A DNA stretch of 64,000 nt from Isoetes taiwanensis (taxonomy: Eukaryota; Streptophyta; Lycopodiopsida; Isoetales; Isoetaceae). How positions within the stretch are numbered: position 1 is the stretch's first letter; each line of letters begins with the position of its first letter. The position numbers and the translations under genes were made by a program. Positions 1 through 11,474 of the stretch are shown in pieces. The DNA lies in contig JAJEKV010000085.1 of assembly GCA_021234155.1 (NCBI GenBank), positions 2,242,896 through 2,306,895 on the forward strand, in the 5' to 3' direction. The notes below the pieces were generated by a model. It saw nothing but the letters and a program-made list of their open reading frames with translations. It was not told where the DNA came from and searched no databases.

Positions 1-1671
1 ATCATATGCCACCATGGTGTCAAACACCAAATGTGCGCTTTTCACACACCCGCTCTTGCCGTACATATTAAGAAGAGCATTTCCCATGTCAAGATCTAGC
101 AAAATAGAATGTTTTAAAAGATATGAATGAACTAAGGTACCATTGATTAGATCAACAAGGTCAGCACAGGCTTCAAGAATGCTAATGACAGTAGGATCGT
201 CCACCTTTACTCCTTCCTGATTCATTTGGTATAATAAGCTCATTGCATCCTTCTGACATCTATGTTGAGCATAAAGTGCAAGCATTGCATTCCAGCTAAT
301 TATGTTTCTGTGGGACATTTTATCAAAAACCCTCTGTGCATCTTCAAGCCTCCTACAGGCCCCATACATGGTAATTAAAGCAGTTGCCAGAGCAGTTCCA
401 GGTTCAGGATTTGTGAGAACGTGTGTCAGCTTACCTTCTCCTAGGTATCTTAAACTAGCACATGCACCCAAGATTGCAACAAAGGTAACATCATTTGGTA
501 TAAACCCTTTCTTTCTCATCTGCCGGAAAGTTTGAAATGCTTCTTTGTTATACTCATGATGTATGCACGCCGAAATCATTGAATTCCATGATGCAATATT
601 CAATATGCTCATTCGATGGAAAATCTTGTGTGCATCTATCAGACTACCAAGCTTGGAGTACATATTGATCAGGCCATTCTCTACATTCACATCAGAGTCT
701 AAATGATAGCTAATGATAAGAAGATGAATAATTCTTCCCTCGCCAAGCCTTTCACATGCATCCATGGCACTAATAAATGTCATCATGTTTGGCTTCATAC
801 CCTCTGTCTGCATTTGCAATAATAGGCAGAAGGCTTGCTTGCCACATGTATTTTGTGCATACGCTTCCATCATGGAATTCCACAAATTAATGTCCTTTCC
901 TGGTGTGGTATCAAATATATATCTTCCATAATCTGAATTCCCACATTTACCATACATGTTAATAACAGAGCACCTCACAGCCAAATTGTGCTTTGTGTTG
1001 TTCTCCAAAATGTGTGCATATATCAAGTTTCCATCTGCAAGAGCCGCCGGACTGAAGCAGGAATTAGGGAGTATAATGTATGTGATGGTATCAGGAGTCT
1101 CACCCTCCTCTTGCATTTGTCGAAAGAGTTGAAGAGCTTTGGTTCCATCTCCATGTTGCACATATGCAGCAAGCATGGCATTCCAGGTAACCAAATTTCT
1201 TTCATACATGACATCAAAGACCTTGCGGCCTTCTTCTGGACACCCACACTTGCCATACATATTGATCAGATTATTGCATAAATATGTATCTTGTTCAAGC
1301 CCATTTTGAATAATGTAACCATGGATTCTCTGGCCTTCTTCTAAGGACTTTGTCTTAGAACATCTCTGTAAGAGACAAGCAAAACTATCTGCATCACATT
1401 GACCATTCCATCCCTCTATACTACGCAACCACTCCTCCAGCGTACCCAGCTTATGCAATACATGTGGATCTCTTATCAAATTTGGGTTGATCGCCAAGCA
1501 CACAGAGTTCAGATGCAATTTTCTCGTAAATTCAAGCCTATTTAACAGCTGAGCAACTGCTTCAAGTGAGGAAAAGGGAGAAGATGTACCTTGTTTAGTA
1601 TTGATATGAAAGTATATTGTTGCCGAAACTGAAGGTGAATTAACTATCTTGATGCGTCTAGCTAGCGTCAT
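1..1671 (-). CDS. PLS-class pentatricopeptide repeat protein, partial (C-terminus outside window)
   Basis: An uninterrupted frame of 557 codons runs from an ATG at 1671-1669 to the left edge. This ATG is the first methionine after an in-frame TAA about 23 codons upstream. After a leader of roughly 90 residues, repeats of about 35 residues follow, with the plant PLS signatures NLINMYGKCG, ARxxFD-like, LVTWNAMLAAYVQHG, ALQLFRQMQEEG and PDTITY, repeated at least six times. PPR proteins of this class bind organellar RNA one base per repeat and usually act in mitochondrial or plastid C-to-U editing. Any E/E+/DYW tail would lie beyond the window, so the subclass is unknown. The leader is rich in Ser, Thr and Arg, which fits an organelle-targeting peptide, but this is inferred. 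No intron is seen. This is the only clearly intact host gene in the window. Confidence 0.93.
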   Translation of the reverse strand, partial: MTLARRIKIVNSPSVSATIYFHINTKQGTSSPFSSLEAVAQLLNRLEFTRKLHLNSVCLAINPNLIRDPHVLHKLGTLEEWLRSIEGWNGQCDADSFACLLQRCSKTKSLEEGQRIHGYIIQNGLEQDTYLCNNLINMYGKCGCPEEGRKVFDVMYERNLVTWNAMLAAYVQHGDGTKALQLFRQMQEEGETPDTITYIILPNSCFSPAALADGNLIYAHILENNTKHNLAVRCSVINMYGKCGNSDYGRYIFDTTPGKDINLWNSMMEAYAQNTCGKQAFCLLLQMQTEGMKPNMMTFISAMDACERLGEGRIIHLLIISYHLDSDVNVENGLINMYSKLGSLIDAHKIFHRMSILNIASWNSMISACIHHEYNKEAFQTFRQMRKKGFIPNDVTFVAILGACASLRYLGEGKLTHVLTNPEPGTALATALITMYGACRRLEDAQRVFDKMSHRNIISWNAMLALYAQHRCQKDAMSLLYQMNQEGVKVDDPTVISILEACADLVDLINGTLVHSYLLKHSILLDLDMGNALLNMYGKSGCVKSAHLVFDTMVAYD

Positions 1672-3090
1672 GCTATACAAAGAATACGGTTTGGCAAGCT
1701 CATGTATAACCAGGAGCTTTGGATCGAGGTATTTTTAGGAGGCTGATCAGAGCCTGCTGTCCATCCTACAATCGTTATTGCCTTTGAACCAATTTGTTAT
1801 GCCTTCATAAGCGACAACAGGAGCGATCCGAAATTGCCACAGAAAGTGTTTTCCCACAGGGATCGGAATTGCCATAAGGGCATTTCAAGAGTTAATCTAA
1901 AACTTAAGGGTAATTAACCAATTTTCAAAACTACAAAATACATTCTACGTTGAGTAGGGGCATTCCATAAATTTTTGAAAAGTTAGGGGTACGTGGCGAG
2001 ATTAGTCAAAACATAAGAGTATTTTGTAGTTTTTCCCTAATTGTTTTGCCAAGAGGGGGATAAAAATTGTTTTTATGCATATCCTCGATATAGGCAATAG
2101 AAGTATCAAAGATGATTACTCCGTTAAGGCTTGTGGATTCAATAACCACAAATGCAGCTACTCCAACAATGCTAGGTTGAAATTCTGCATGGAAATCAAA
2201 CCTTAATACCTTCGTTTGACCTTGATCAAGTGTTGCCAGAAGTAAAGAGTCAACTACTCCTCCTTTCTTTGGAATCATGATCATATATGATGCATATTCA
2301 ACTCCTTCACGATCAAGTGAATTAAGGTCTCCTCCTTGATCTGGAAACAAAATAGAGTTGAGTGCCATAACAAAAAGCCGGAAGTGTTGGAAGTGTTGTG
2401 GGTGCCGGAAGTTTCGTAATCCCAACAAAAAATCAGCTTGATCGTGTTAGAACTTGAGTGCCTCCACCGTTGGCGCTTCCACCGCCTGTGGCGGCGAAGT
2501 AAACCCTCATGGGCGCCTTCCTTGAGGGGAGGGGGGGGGGGAGGCTCTAACCCTATGGGTGCTAAGAAGAAAACAATGGCATCACCCAAAGAAGGGCGAG
2601 GCCATGGAATATGACTCGAGACAATGTTCCCATCTCCTCGTGTTGGTTAATGAATTGAAAGCGTAAATTCGTAACATGAGAACCGGTGATTTCAATGAAG
2701 CAAACCCCTCAAGAGGTATTGCATCAAAATACGATTCTTCAAAGTAAGAATGAGGAATTGGTCACCAAAACTCAACAGCTATGAAGCTTTAGAAATCAAA
2801 CCGCCTCTGTACTTGCAGAGACCACTAAAGAACAAAATGCCGATGCATCAAGAGCATATTACCATCGAAAGCAAGCGTAACAAGAATCTAGATCAATGAA
2901 CCCGAAAATCTCGTGTCTCCCGCGAATTACAAGAGGAAAATGTCTCTTGATGTGATTGATAGATTCTTCAAGGAAACGATGCATTTGCATGATCCACAGT
3001 TGTATCATCAAGAAGACTAGGTAAGCCCAGCATTTCATAACCGGCCCCATTCTTGTCAAATTCAGAAATAAGGATGCGAGAGACTGAGTA
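1672..3090. other. Intergenic / unclassified repeat remnant
   Basis: This contains the upstream flank of the PPR gene and no convincing gene. A minus-strand frame at 2006-2428 (140 codons) is open, but I do not recognise its product. At about 2690-2890 the plus strand could encode a Gln/Glu/Asn-rich coiled-coil-like stretch with stops, possibly the decayed N-terminal part of LINE ORF1 that leads into the element starting near 3.09 kb. A G-run at 2527-2541 may be unreliable. Confidence 0.4.
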
Positions 3091-3273
3091 ATGCACAATA
3101 GAAGCATATTGAAAGGCGAGAAAGGCATATGGTTGGAGGCAGATTTAACTCCTATACAGCTTGAAGTCCGAAAGAAAGAATGGCAGAAGGTTATGGAAGC
3201 AAGAAACACCGGAGTTATAGCATATCTGGATAAGAGTGGCAAAGCAGTGATAACCAACAGGAAAAGAAATTAG
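3091..3273 (+). pseudogene. LINE ORF1 C-terminal fragment
   Basis: Sixty codons with the pattern WLEADLTPIQLEVRKKEW and then a Gly-containing tail ending in KAVITNRKRN resemble the end of plant LINE ORF1 proteins, where a 'lT..Q...R.e...a...G' stretch precedes ORF2. ORF1 proteins are RNA-binding chaperones of the LINE particle. It ends 13 bases before the ORF2 endonuclease frame, the normal LINE spacing. Upstream parts are not recognisable. Confidence 0.55.
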
Positions 3274-3285
3274 GAAGTTAGGGCC

Positions 3286-6200
3286 TTGAAGGTTAGCTTA
3301 TGGAATGCTCATGGATTACATCAAGTAAAGATAGCAGCTACATGCCAAGTTTGGAATCAACAAGATATTTTACTGTTTACAGAGACATGGGAACACCAGA
3401 CTCGTCCATTGCCAGAGATACCAGGATTTATGCTGATAGGGAATGTATGGAATGAAAAAGGAAGTAATGTAGGACGAGGATTTGGAGGCATAGCAATATA
3501 TAGTAGGAAGGAAATAGCACAGGAACTCCAATTGATATCAGCAGATATAAATAAGCAATTTTTATGGCTAAAGATTAAAGATATTTATTTGGGAGTCTGC
3601 TATTTTGCCCCTATCAATCGATTTTAAGCACATATGATAAGCCAGGTTTTGATAAATCAGATCCATTCCAGGCACTTTGTACAGAAGCTTTGAAGCATGG
3701 TAAAAATGGATAGGATAGGATATGATAGGTTTTTAGCGTCCACGGAGACCAACTGGCCTATGGGAGAAGTTTTGTTGTTGGGAGACTTCAATGCAAGAAT
3801 AGGTAACAAGCAATCTATAAAATTCGAAAATATCATAGATGTCCAGCTACAAGAGGTGGAAGAACCATTGTTTCAGAGGACATCAGAAGATACCACCAGT
3901 AATTTCATGGGCGAAATGCTCCTAGAGATGTATACAATCTGCAATTGGAAAATTCTGAATGGTACAAGAATGTTTGAGCGCTCAGGAGATTGTACATGCA
4001 GCAACCATGCTGGATCCAGTGCCATAGACTATCTATTAGCAAGAAATGGTGATGTAATTCAAGATTTTAGACTAGGTAAGAAACTACTTGAGTCGGATCA
4101 TAAGCCTTTGTTTGTAGAAATAAGGGTGGCATGCACCACAGTGGCGAATGACACTGCGTTCCAACCGAGGCTTAAGGTTCAATATACACTTAACGGAATA
4201 TATGAAAGCCAAGTGGAGAGGTTGATGTCCTCCATGACATGGAAAGGGGAACTTCAGGCAGATGCTCGGCAATTCTCCCAGGCGGTACTCCGTGCAGCAG
4301 AGCAGACGTTCGGCTACACCAGGAAACGCCCACTTGGTAGACCTATCAATGCATGGTGGGATAGTGATTGTCAGCAAGCACGAGCAAAGCTGCCTGCAAA
4401 CTGCATACAGAAGCCAAAGTGGTATAAAGCATTGGTAAGACAAAAAAAGCGAGCCTTTTTCAGGAACCAGCAGCTAAAATTAACAGATCAACTTATGGAA
4501 TCTCCAAAGACCTTTTGGAGAGCAAGACAAGGAAGACCAACTGCGCCTAATCTGGATTTTGATGAGCTCCTAAGTTTAGTTAAAAGTATCTATGCTATTG
4601 AAGAGACAGAAAACATGCAATTTTTGGCCACCAACATAAATATGTTTACTGAGGCAGAGGTCAGGGAGACATTATCAGAAATGGATAACAATAAGGCACA
4701 CGATGTAGATGGCTTGTGCATTGAATTGTTTAAATGGGGAGGCCATCAGACCCTTACCATTCTGACACGTTTGTTAAATCAAAGCCTCAGATATGGGCTT
4801 CCAGGGTGTTGGAGGTGAATCGAGTACATCCAATTTATAAAACATAAGACAAGAAATTGGCACAAAACTATAGAACCGTTTTAATTGGGAGCACTTTCAC
4901 CAAGCTTTTGGGTACGTTGTTGGAGAGTAAATTGAACATATGGGCTGAAGAACAGGGCAAGCGTTCTCAGTACCAAGCTGTTGTTAGAAGAGGGCACAAT
5001 ACTTTAGATCATGCACTAACGCTCCGTGTCTTGATAGAACGGGCGAAGGAACCGAATAAAGCTCTATACGTTGCTTTCGTTGATTTTGCGAAAGCATTTG
5101 ATACGGTTTCCAGGAAGGGTTTAGGTGAGAGAATAACACGATTAGGTGTCCCTGATGAACTCAAAGGAGCGATATCTCAGTTATACTCTGAAGTTTTGGT
5201 GACATTAACCAGGGATATGAGCACATTGGTCAGGAATACCATTGGGGTCTACCAAGGCTGCCCGCTGTCACCTACTTTGTTCGGGCTCTTCATCGATGTA
5301 CTTGACGAATGGTTGCGTGCACATGCTCTATCAGGTACTTTGCTTGGGGGTTATGTCATACAATTGTTATTATATACAGATGATGTGGTTTTACTAGCTA
5401 ATAAGAAAGCAGTTCTGCAAGCTCATTTAGACAGGTTGGAACAGTTTTGTATAGCAAAACGAATGAGAGTGAATGTGGCAAAGACAAAAATCATGGTTTT
5501 TGGAACCAAGGACAGGCCAAGTTTTCAATATAAGGGACATGAGATCGAGACAGTGGAATGTTTCAAATACTTAGGCATTGATTTTGCTTCTAAATATAGC
5601 TGGAAGGAGTGCATAAGAAGGCGGGTGACGGGGAGGGAAATCCGCTTTATATGCCATGCTTTCAAAGTGCTCAAGATTGTTCCTCAATGACTGCAAATCA
5701 AGAAACACCCGTATAAAACCTTGGTTCAGACAGTGATTTTGTATGGCTCACCCATTTGGGGGTCCAAGATTTCTAGAAGCTATGGGGACAGATTGAATCA
5801 GTCCAGAAGCTCTTCTTGTGTGGAGAGCTGGGTATTAAGAATACCATACCATACGCAATAATGCTGGCCGAGACGGGAATGTTTCCCCTTGAATTAGAAG
5901 CTCTCTATCAGACAATTAATTTTGTCAATAGAGTTCGGGAGCAGCCAAACAACAGGTTATCACATCAAGCTTTATTGACATCAACCAATCGTGGGTGGTT
6001 TCATGATATGAAAGAATGGGCAAGCCGCTCGGGAGTGACGGAGGCGAACCGGCCAAGAGACAAGGAGGAGACTCGAGCAATGGCGAGCGGCTTGCAATCC
6101 AGTCATACGGGCAAAACAAAGGGGCGCAGGATGTCACACTATAGGCTATCACCAATCGGGATGGAACATTATGGGGACCAAAGGTATCTCTCCACAAACA

Positions 6201-6380
6201 TGCCAAGATGCTCGTGCAAATTATAGCAAGATATCGGGTCAGTTCTGATAGGTTAGAGGTGAAACAGCCGGGTGGTCCAAGATTTCAGCGTAAAAATCGG
6301 CTTTGTAAACTCGCAACACAAACAAAGATTGAGGATGAAGATCATGTTTTTTGGTCTCCATATATAAGGTTATCGGGATA
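3286..6380 (+). pseudogene. LINE ORF2: AP-endonuclease and reverse transcriptase, frameshifted
   Basis: The endonuclease domain starts with LKVSLWNAHG (the WNxxG type), then DILLFTETW (catalytic E), GGIAIYSRK, LLLGDFNARIG (catalytic D and N) and SAIDYLLA and LESDHKPLFVEI (the SDH motif). The reverse transcriptase shows NNKAHDVDGL, QYQAVVRRGHNT, VAFVDFAKAFDTVSR (motif A), YQGCPLSPTLFGLFID (motif B) and LLYTDDVVLLA (motif C, TDD in place of the usual ADD). A C-terminal CCHC-type motif is degraded at about 6300-6360. There are frame breaks at 3627/3697, 4818/4857, 5690/5816 and after 6226. Function would have been target-primed reverse transcription; this copy cannot encode a full protein. Confidence 0.88.
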
Positions 6381-6514
6381 ATTTCGGTATCCATGTGGAG
6401 AATTTTCGATCTCTATTTACTTTAGATTTGGTTAAAATAGGTTCATATATAAAAGCAGTAGAAGAACATCGTACATTCATATTGAAACTGTAAAAGGTAA
6501 CAGTGTATTCAGGC

Positions 6515-6567
6515 TCCATGGCCTTCAAGGCCCCAGAGGGCATTGAATTTATTATTATTATTATTAT
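6515..6567 (+). repeat. LINE 3' end: GGCC hairpin plus (ATT)n tail
   Basis: CATGGCCTTCAAGGCC forms a short stem-loop, followed by CCAGAGGGCATTGAAT and then ATT repeats from 6548 to 6567. The same arrangement (CATAGGCC, short loop, GGCCTC, GTGGACG, then a microsatellite) ends the LINE copies at about 23680 and 24872, with a different repeat unit in each. This supports it as the LINE 3' terminus. Confidence 0.7.
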
Positions 6568-7519
6568 AAACGCTGCCAACATATCAGAAATGAATGCCAC
6601 TTGATGAAGTGTTGCTACATTGCTTGAAAATGGGGAGAGGAAGGCCACATCAAGATATCCTGGCTCAATGGCTGAGGTATCTATTAATCCTTGCTTGGAA
6701 GGTGCTGGAATATCAGAAATTGGCATCCATTTATTGGATTCTACTGCATCGTCTGATATCCAGAAAGTAGAAGAATCTAAATCCACTACTTCATGCTTAC
6801 TAGGAAGAGATAATCTGCTGCCAATGTGTTTTTCCCCCTCATCGTGCTCATCCCCATTCAGGGTAGATTGAGTCTTTGAATGTCCTGCTGCAAAGAGAGT
6901 GGCATGATCATCTTTACCTGCATCTTGCCTTGTCATGATCTCCTTAATAGAAGCGATTGCTTGATGGAAGCCCATATCTTTGTCTTGCATGAAGCTGCTG
7001 CACAAAGAATCAAATGCATTAGGTAATGACCTGAGGAAGAAAAATAGTTGCATCGATTGTGAGATCTAATGCTGTTCTCCAAAAGCTTCAATCTGCTGGA
7101 AGGCGTGCTTCATGTGATCTGAGAACTCGTCAAGACTTTCAGCAGTCTCGTCCCAGCACATATCCATCAGCTCTGCATACAAGTGCCCAATCTTATGGAT
7201 CTTTTGGACATGCTTCTCAATGAGAGCATGCCACAAATCGTGGTTGTTCTCTTGCTGGAACTCATCAAGGATAGAGTCAACTACGGAGAGCCCGATATAT
7301 GCCATCGCCTTGTCATCTCGGCCCTGCCAAGCATGCAAATCAATATAATATTTTTGCATCTGGTGCAGGTTCTTGACCATTGACAATTCCCCAAACTCCT
7401 TCATATCTGAGAATGAAAATCATTATGCTTTTCCATTGCTGGAAACCTGTGCCGTCAAAGATTTGAATCGCATAACCGCCAGGGAAGGTAATCTGGTTGT
7501 AGCTTGCATCCTTCTCCAT
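6568..7519 (-). pseudogene. Copia gag (UBN2/retrotran_gag type), broken
   Basis: The frame starts with an ATG at 7519-7517, 39 bases after the primer site. It shows the copia gag pattern: FDGTGFQQWKSIMIFILRYE, LWxIVNGQEPAP-like, RDDKAMAYIGLSVVDSIL, then SLDEFSDHMKHAFQQI and FLRSLPNAFDSLCSS. There is an in-frame stop at about 7340 and a frame change at about 7060. The frame remains open to 6370, but codons below 6568 are LINE tail read by chance (a run of isoleucines). The protein would form the virus-like particle of the element. No protease motif was recognised before the break. Confidence 0.75.
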
Positions 7520-7557
7520 TGCTGTGTTGATCTTGAACCAATCTCAGCACACCTAGT

Positions 7558-7569
7558 GCTCTGATACCA
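7558..7569 (-). promoter_or_regulatory. Primer-binding site for tRNA-iMet
   Basis: On the minus strand the 12 bases read TGGTATCAGAGC, the classic plant copia primer site, immediately following the LTR end. Confidence 0.85.
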
Positions 7570-7880
7570 TGTCAAGGTTGCACCAAAAAAGGGAGAGAAG
7601 GGGATGCACACCAATATCCGAGAGCGCAAGCTCCCAAAACAAAGGCAAACTGGAATTGTATTCAATGTTGTGTATCAATACATGAAGTACAATGATATAA
7701 ACCAAATGGTATTATCCGTTCACCCACCGCCCACTAATAATAGCCGTTACTTAGTTGGGTCGGTGCTCAGTATTGATAAGGTGCTGACTCTGTTCAGTTC
7801 AGCACTTTCTCAGCACCACTGTGCTGAGTGCTGAGTCGCTGCTTCAACACGTCTAGCAAGATGGTGGTCTCGATATCACA
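7570..7880 (-). repeat. Copia 5' LTR (311 bp)
   Basis: The segment has TG...CA ends in both orientations and directly abuts a perfect 12-base tRNA-iMet primer-binding site. Its length of 311 bp is typical of copia elements. The other LTR is not in the window, so the limits rest on the TG/CA ends and the primer site. Confidence 0.72.
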
Positions 7881-8689
7881 TATATCTTGACAGATTCAAG
7901 GATCTAGTCTGGGTAGAGGCACTTTCGACTCACGAGTCGAGTCGACTTGCAAGTATAGGTTGCCAGAGGGGTTAGTATGGATTGCGGCATATCTTGACTC
8001 GTGAGTCGAGAATCCAGCTTGTAGAGTATCAAGGACCATTATGTCAAATGGGAGTGCCGAGTACTATCAGTGGGAACGCCCCTTACTGAGAATAAAATTG
8101 TGATAGGTGCCAACTACATAAGGTAACTTTGGCATTTCCCAAAGCTTTCTCAAGCGAGAAAGCCTCAGGTCATTTGTTCTTGTCCTATTGTGAGACTTTC
8201 TTGACTCGCAAGTCGAGAATGCCCCTAGATCGTACGTAGTTGTCCTTCTTGTTGTCATGAAACTACACAAAAACAAGAGGAATATATAGAAAATGCGAAA
8301 GAAATACGCAAGAAATATGCCAAAAACAGGGAAGAATTTGATATATAATAAAGAAACAAGAATACAATTGCTCAAAGGCAAGCAGGAACACAAGACAAAT
8401 ATCTAGAAGGCTCAAGACTGACGTTGAACCAGAATATCCATACTAGCGTCAAAGACCTCGTTACATACTGGAAAATGGGCCTCTTTTCTGCAAAATGCAT
8501 GTGGGATATACACCCAAGTTCTAGAATGTTCCAGGAACCTCCTGGACATCAGTATGCATGAAGAAAGATGCAAAGTAATCTCTTCAATAAGTATTGGTAG
8601 TGAACTTGACAAAGGTGTTTGACTCACAGATAGAAGATTGTGAGTATAAACTCTACCTCATGCAACTATCTTTTGCATCCATATAGTCA
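7881..8689. other. No gene; palindromic CTCGACTCG..CGAGTCGAG sites
   Basis: No coding signal was recognised. Three degenerate copies of the palindrome CTCGACTCGCGAGTCGAG lie at about 7926-7948, 7994-8013 and 8201-8222. The same motif is dense at 14.3-14.8 kb. The right part (8.3-8.7 kb) may be the 3' untranslated or LTR part of the gypsy element whose pol ends at 8690, but no LTR partner is seen. Confidence 0.5.
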
Positions 8690-9720
8690 TCACACCATCC
8701 CCATCCTACGACGACGACAAGTCTTCGGAGCTGGAGCCGGGGTACTCGAATTTAGCTTATCTGGGTAACGTCGGTAAAAATTTGCAATTTTATCAAGCGC
8801 ATTATTAGTCAGATTCTCAGCAGGTACCCAGGTTCTATCACTTGGTGAGTAACCTTCCCAAGCGACAAAGTAATACAATCGCCAACGCAGCAACTTGGAG
8901 TTTAAAAGCTCGTGAACCTCAAACTCCTCATGATCATCCATTTCCACTGGTGGTGGTGGCGGAGGAATGCGATCTGGGAAAGAATTAATTGCGTAGGGCT
9001 CCAAGAGTGAAATATGAAATGTGGAATGGAAACAAACAGTTGGAGTGAGCTCGAACCAGAATGCCACATCGCTGATCTGGGCCGAGATCCAATAAAGGGC
9101 CAAGGTGGCGACAATCAAGCTTATTGCAGGGACCTAAGTAAGAAGGTCCCTATGGAGAAGCCAGACAAGGTCACCAACATGAAATGTAGGAGCTACCTGC
9201 CGAATGTCGATAGCGCTGCTGTGCCTGGAGAAGATGGTGTTGAAGATCTAATTGAAGTGCCTTGAGTTTCTCAAGTTTGGATCCAACATTAGGATTCATA
9301 GAGTCACTGCCAGCAACGCCAAAGGAACACCAAAGGATCAATGAGAATGTTGGCCAGAGTTTAGAAAGAACGGAGTATGGCCAGTAGAAGCATGTACTAA
9401 GTTATTATAGGCAAACTCGGCTAGTGGAAGATAATCAACTCAATCATCATGTTGATAACTGATAAAGCACCTCAAATATTGCTCCAGAGTCTGATTAGTG
9501 TGCTCCACTTGCCCATTACTTTCTAGATGATGACTGGATGTTAGTCGGATGTTAGTGGGAGTTCAATATGCAATAACTCCAACATCCGCTTCCAAAAACC
9601 TGTGACGAACTGGGGTCCACAATCGATGACAATATTGTCTGGCAGTCCATGAAGTCTGTCTACTTCATGAAGCAAAATATAGGAAAATTTGCAGAATGCC
9701 ATTTCCTTGTTGGATTCCTT
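8690..9720 (-). pseudogene. Gypsy integrase C-terminal half with chromodomain
   Basis: The piece starts at the LINE junction. It carries LHGLPDNIVIDCGPQFVTGFW (second D region, with CGPQF in place of the usual DRGPQF or RGxxF) at about 9690-9560. There is a break at about 9540-9120, and then the C-terminal domain with FHISLLEPYA and a chromodomain with LLRWRLYYFVAWEGYSPSDR and TWVPAENLTN (the WEGY..S..TWVP signature) at about 8950-8770, and a basic tail ending at 8690. Chromodomains steer integration to methylated-histone chromatin. Confidence 0.85.
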
Positions 9721-10771
9721 TTCCCTAGCATCTGGTATTTTTGTGGGTTGGCAGAAGTGTACAGCACTATGGGCTTTGGACTCTCCAGTTCCACCATGTG
9801 TAGCTACCTTTCCATGGAAGATCCTTCCCCATGGTAAAGCAACCAAACTTCTGGTATCCCCAGTAGGGTGTTCATATCTCATCGAGATCGTGGGAGGCAA
9901 GATTAAGGGCTTGGAAAAGCACCTTTTTGGTGGTCCACGGGGCTTTCCATGGCGGGATCTAATTGTTGTGGCTAAGTCAGTTTTAAGCAGCACTCATGTG
10001 TATATGGCTTCGTTCATGTTGGCTCCACAGTCAAAGATACAACTTCGTCGGGGTTGTCGAAACTTCATCCGGGGGAACAGGAGGAGGGTGCTTCTTTGTC
10101 AAAAGTCGGGCTTGGGAAAAGTGCATGTTGCCAAAGCATTTTGGTGGCCTTGGAATGATTAATTTTCTTTTGCAGAGCAAGGTGATGATTTCTAAGTTCA
10201 TTTGGAGAATTTTGAATAATGTGGATGAGTCCCCGGGTTCCCGCCTTGTTTATCAGTCTTTGCAAATGTGCATTTCTTTTGGATCTCGGTCTCTTAGGCC
10301 ACTTTTCCCCTGGGCTCTGTTCTATCCACTGACGGCATACCCTAATGCATCCCCATTTCTTAGAGGATTGCTAGTTGCATGGGAGACTGCATAATCTCGC
10401 TTTCATTTTCACCATCTTTGCGCACACTAGCATGACCGCAAGTTGTTGGTGGATTCCATTGGATGGTGGTCCTCTTGTTTCAGTCCACCCATTGACGCAG
10501 TCATTATGGAGAGCAGCAGTGTGCATATGATATCCGATTGGTATAATAATCAAAGGCGATTCTTTCGACATGGGAGGAGTTTAGAGCTAAGTTCCTCCTT
10601 TTAAGGTGGGATCGAGCTATTTGGCAGAAGGTGTCTTCAATTCTTCCCCCAGTAGCACAAGTGGATGACCCCCAGCCGTGGGTAGTTCATGAGCATGTCA
10701 AAGCGATAAGTTGGTGAATTCCATGTACAAGGTCTTGCTTTGATCTTGACGCCTTTGCCTCCTTCGTCCAA

Positions 10772-11316
10772 GTGGCCTTTGGTCATTCCCTGTGGATCGC
10801 GAAAAGCAAGTGTGGAAGTGGGTATGGGATAAACTACTCCATCCCAAAGTATCTGCTTTTATGGTGGCAAGTCACTCATCGTTGTTCAAAGTTAATATTC
10901 TCGGGTGCACTGATTTTCGGTCCAGAGGTGTCTCGGCTTTGTCCCTTATGTGCACGCGGAGGGACGGTGACAATTGAGCATTGCTTCTTCCTATGTAGAC
11001 ATGTCAGACATGTTGGTTGTGGCTTCAAGGCCTCTTTCATTGCAATTTGAATAGCCAGCAGGTGTTATTAGCAGTTTATCCAAGTAGTTGAGATAATTTA
11101 GCAAAAAGGGCCTTTCATTTGGCTTCTGCATGGATCATCTGGTCCATTTGGAAAAGAAGGAATCTTCTCATATTCAAAGGTCTTGCTTGTTCAGATGCAC
11201 AGGTCCTTCTTGATGCCCAACAACGAATTGTCAAAGCATTCAGGTGCTCATCAATTGCTAATGAGGTGAAGAGCCGTATTTGGGAGCACTATCTTCAGAT
11301 TCATACTTACTTATGA
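10772..11316 (+). pseudogene. LINE zf-RVT and C-terminal domain
   Basis: The segment contains a CxxC...H....C zinc motif (CPLCARGGTVTIEHCFFLC), the usual plant LINE 'zinc-binding in reverse transcriptase' domain, preceded by WWQVTHRC-type text and followed by AWIIWSIWKRRNLLIFKG. A frame break near 11050 separates the two parts. Confidence 0.75.
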
Positions 11317-11455
11317 GTTTTTGCTTGCTCTTCATATTGTTTAGATGTTGTATTTGAGTGGGGTGGTTTTGCTCTAGTGGACATTCTCTCCACTGAGTTA
11401 TTAGTCCCCATTATACTCTGTAACTTTCTCTGGATAATAAAAACTCAAGTCCTTC

Positions 11456-11473
11456 AAAAAAAAAAAAAAAAAA
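11456..11473 (+). repeat. LINE poly(A) tail
   Basis: Eighteen adenines directly follow GTCCTTCA and end exactly where the gypsy integrase frame resumes. This marks the 3' end of the LINE. Confidence 0.85.
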
Positions 11474-11474
11474 T

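Larger units (their letters stand above)
3091..6567 (+). mobile_element. LINE retrotransposon with (TTA)n 3' tail, decayed
   Basis: On the plus strand the order is an ORF1 C-terminal piece (3091-3273), an ORF2 apurinic-type endonuclease (3286 to about 4120), a reverse transcriptase (about 4640-5690), a C-terminal region with a degraded zinc motif (5816 to about 6380), and a 3' end with a GGCC hairpin followed by an ATT/TTA microsatellite (6515-6567). Frames shift at about 3627, 4818, 5690 and 6226, so the copy is dead. The 3' end abuts copia gag-pol sequence on the opposite strand, which implies insertion into that element. A clean target-site duplication was not identified because the 5' border is unclear. 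Confidence 0.85.
6568..7880 (-). mobile_element. Ty1/copia retrotransposon 5' part (LTR, primer site, gag)
   Basis: Reading on the minus strand there is one LTR (7880 to 7570, beginning TGTGATATCG and ending CTTGACA), a tRNA-iMet primer site (TGGTATCAGAGC, 7569-7558) and gag starting at 7519. The body is cut at about 6568 by the tail of the LINE. No matching second LTR or pol part was found in the window, so the element is truncated. Confidence 0.8.
9721..11473 (+). mobile_element. L1-like LINE, 5'-truncated, poly(A) tail
   Basis: A plus-strand fragment runs from the C-terminal half of a LINE reverse transcriptase (frame 9689-10162, with LPHGKATKLLVSPVG and VSxxEIVGGKIKG-like text) through the zinc-binding domain (about 10772-11010, CPLCARGGTVTIEHCFFLC) to a terminal WxIWSIWKRRN segment (11119-11316). 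It ends with AATAAAAACTC and a poly(A) run at 11456-11473. It has several frame breaks. It sits inside the gypsy integrase, so it is younger than that element. The exact 5' border (about 9.72 kb) and the target duplication are uncertain. Confidence 0.8.

Noticed and set aside
1023-1281. Open frames on both strands within the PPR gene
   Set aside because: They are out of frame with the continuous 557-codon PPR frame.
6370-7053. Copia frame appearing to continue to 6370
   Set aside because: Below 6568 the codons read through the LINE microsatellite and flank; the run of isoleucines is the (TTA)n tail.
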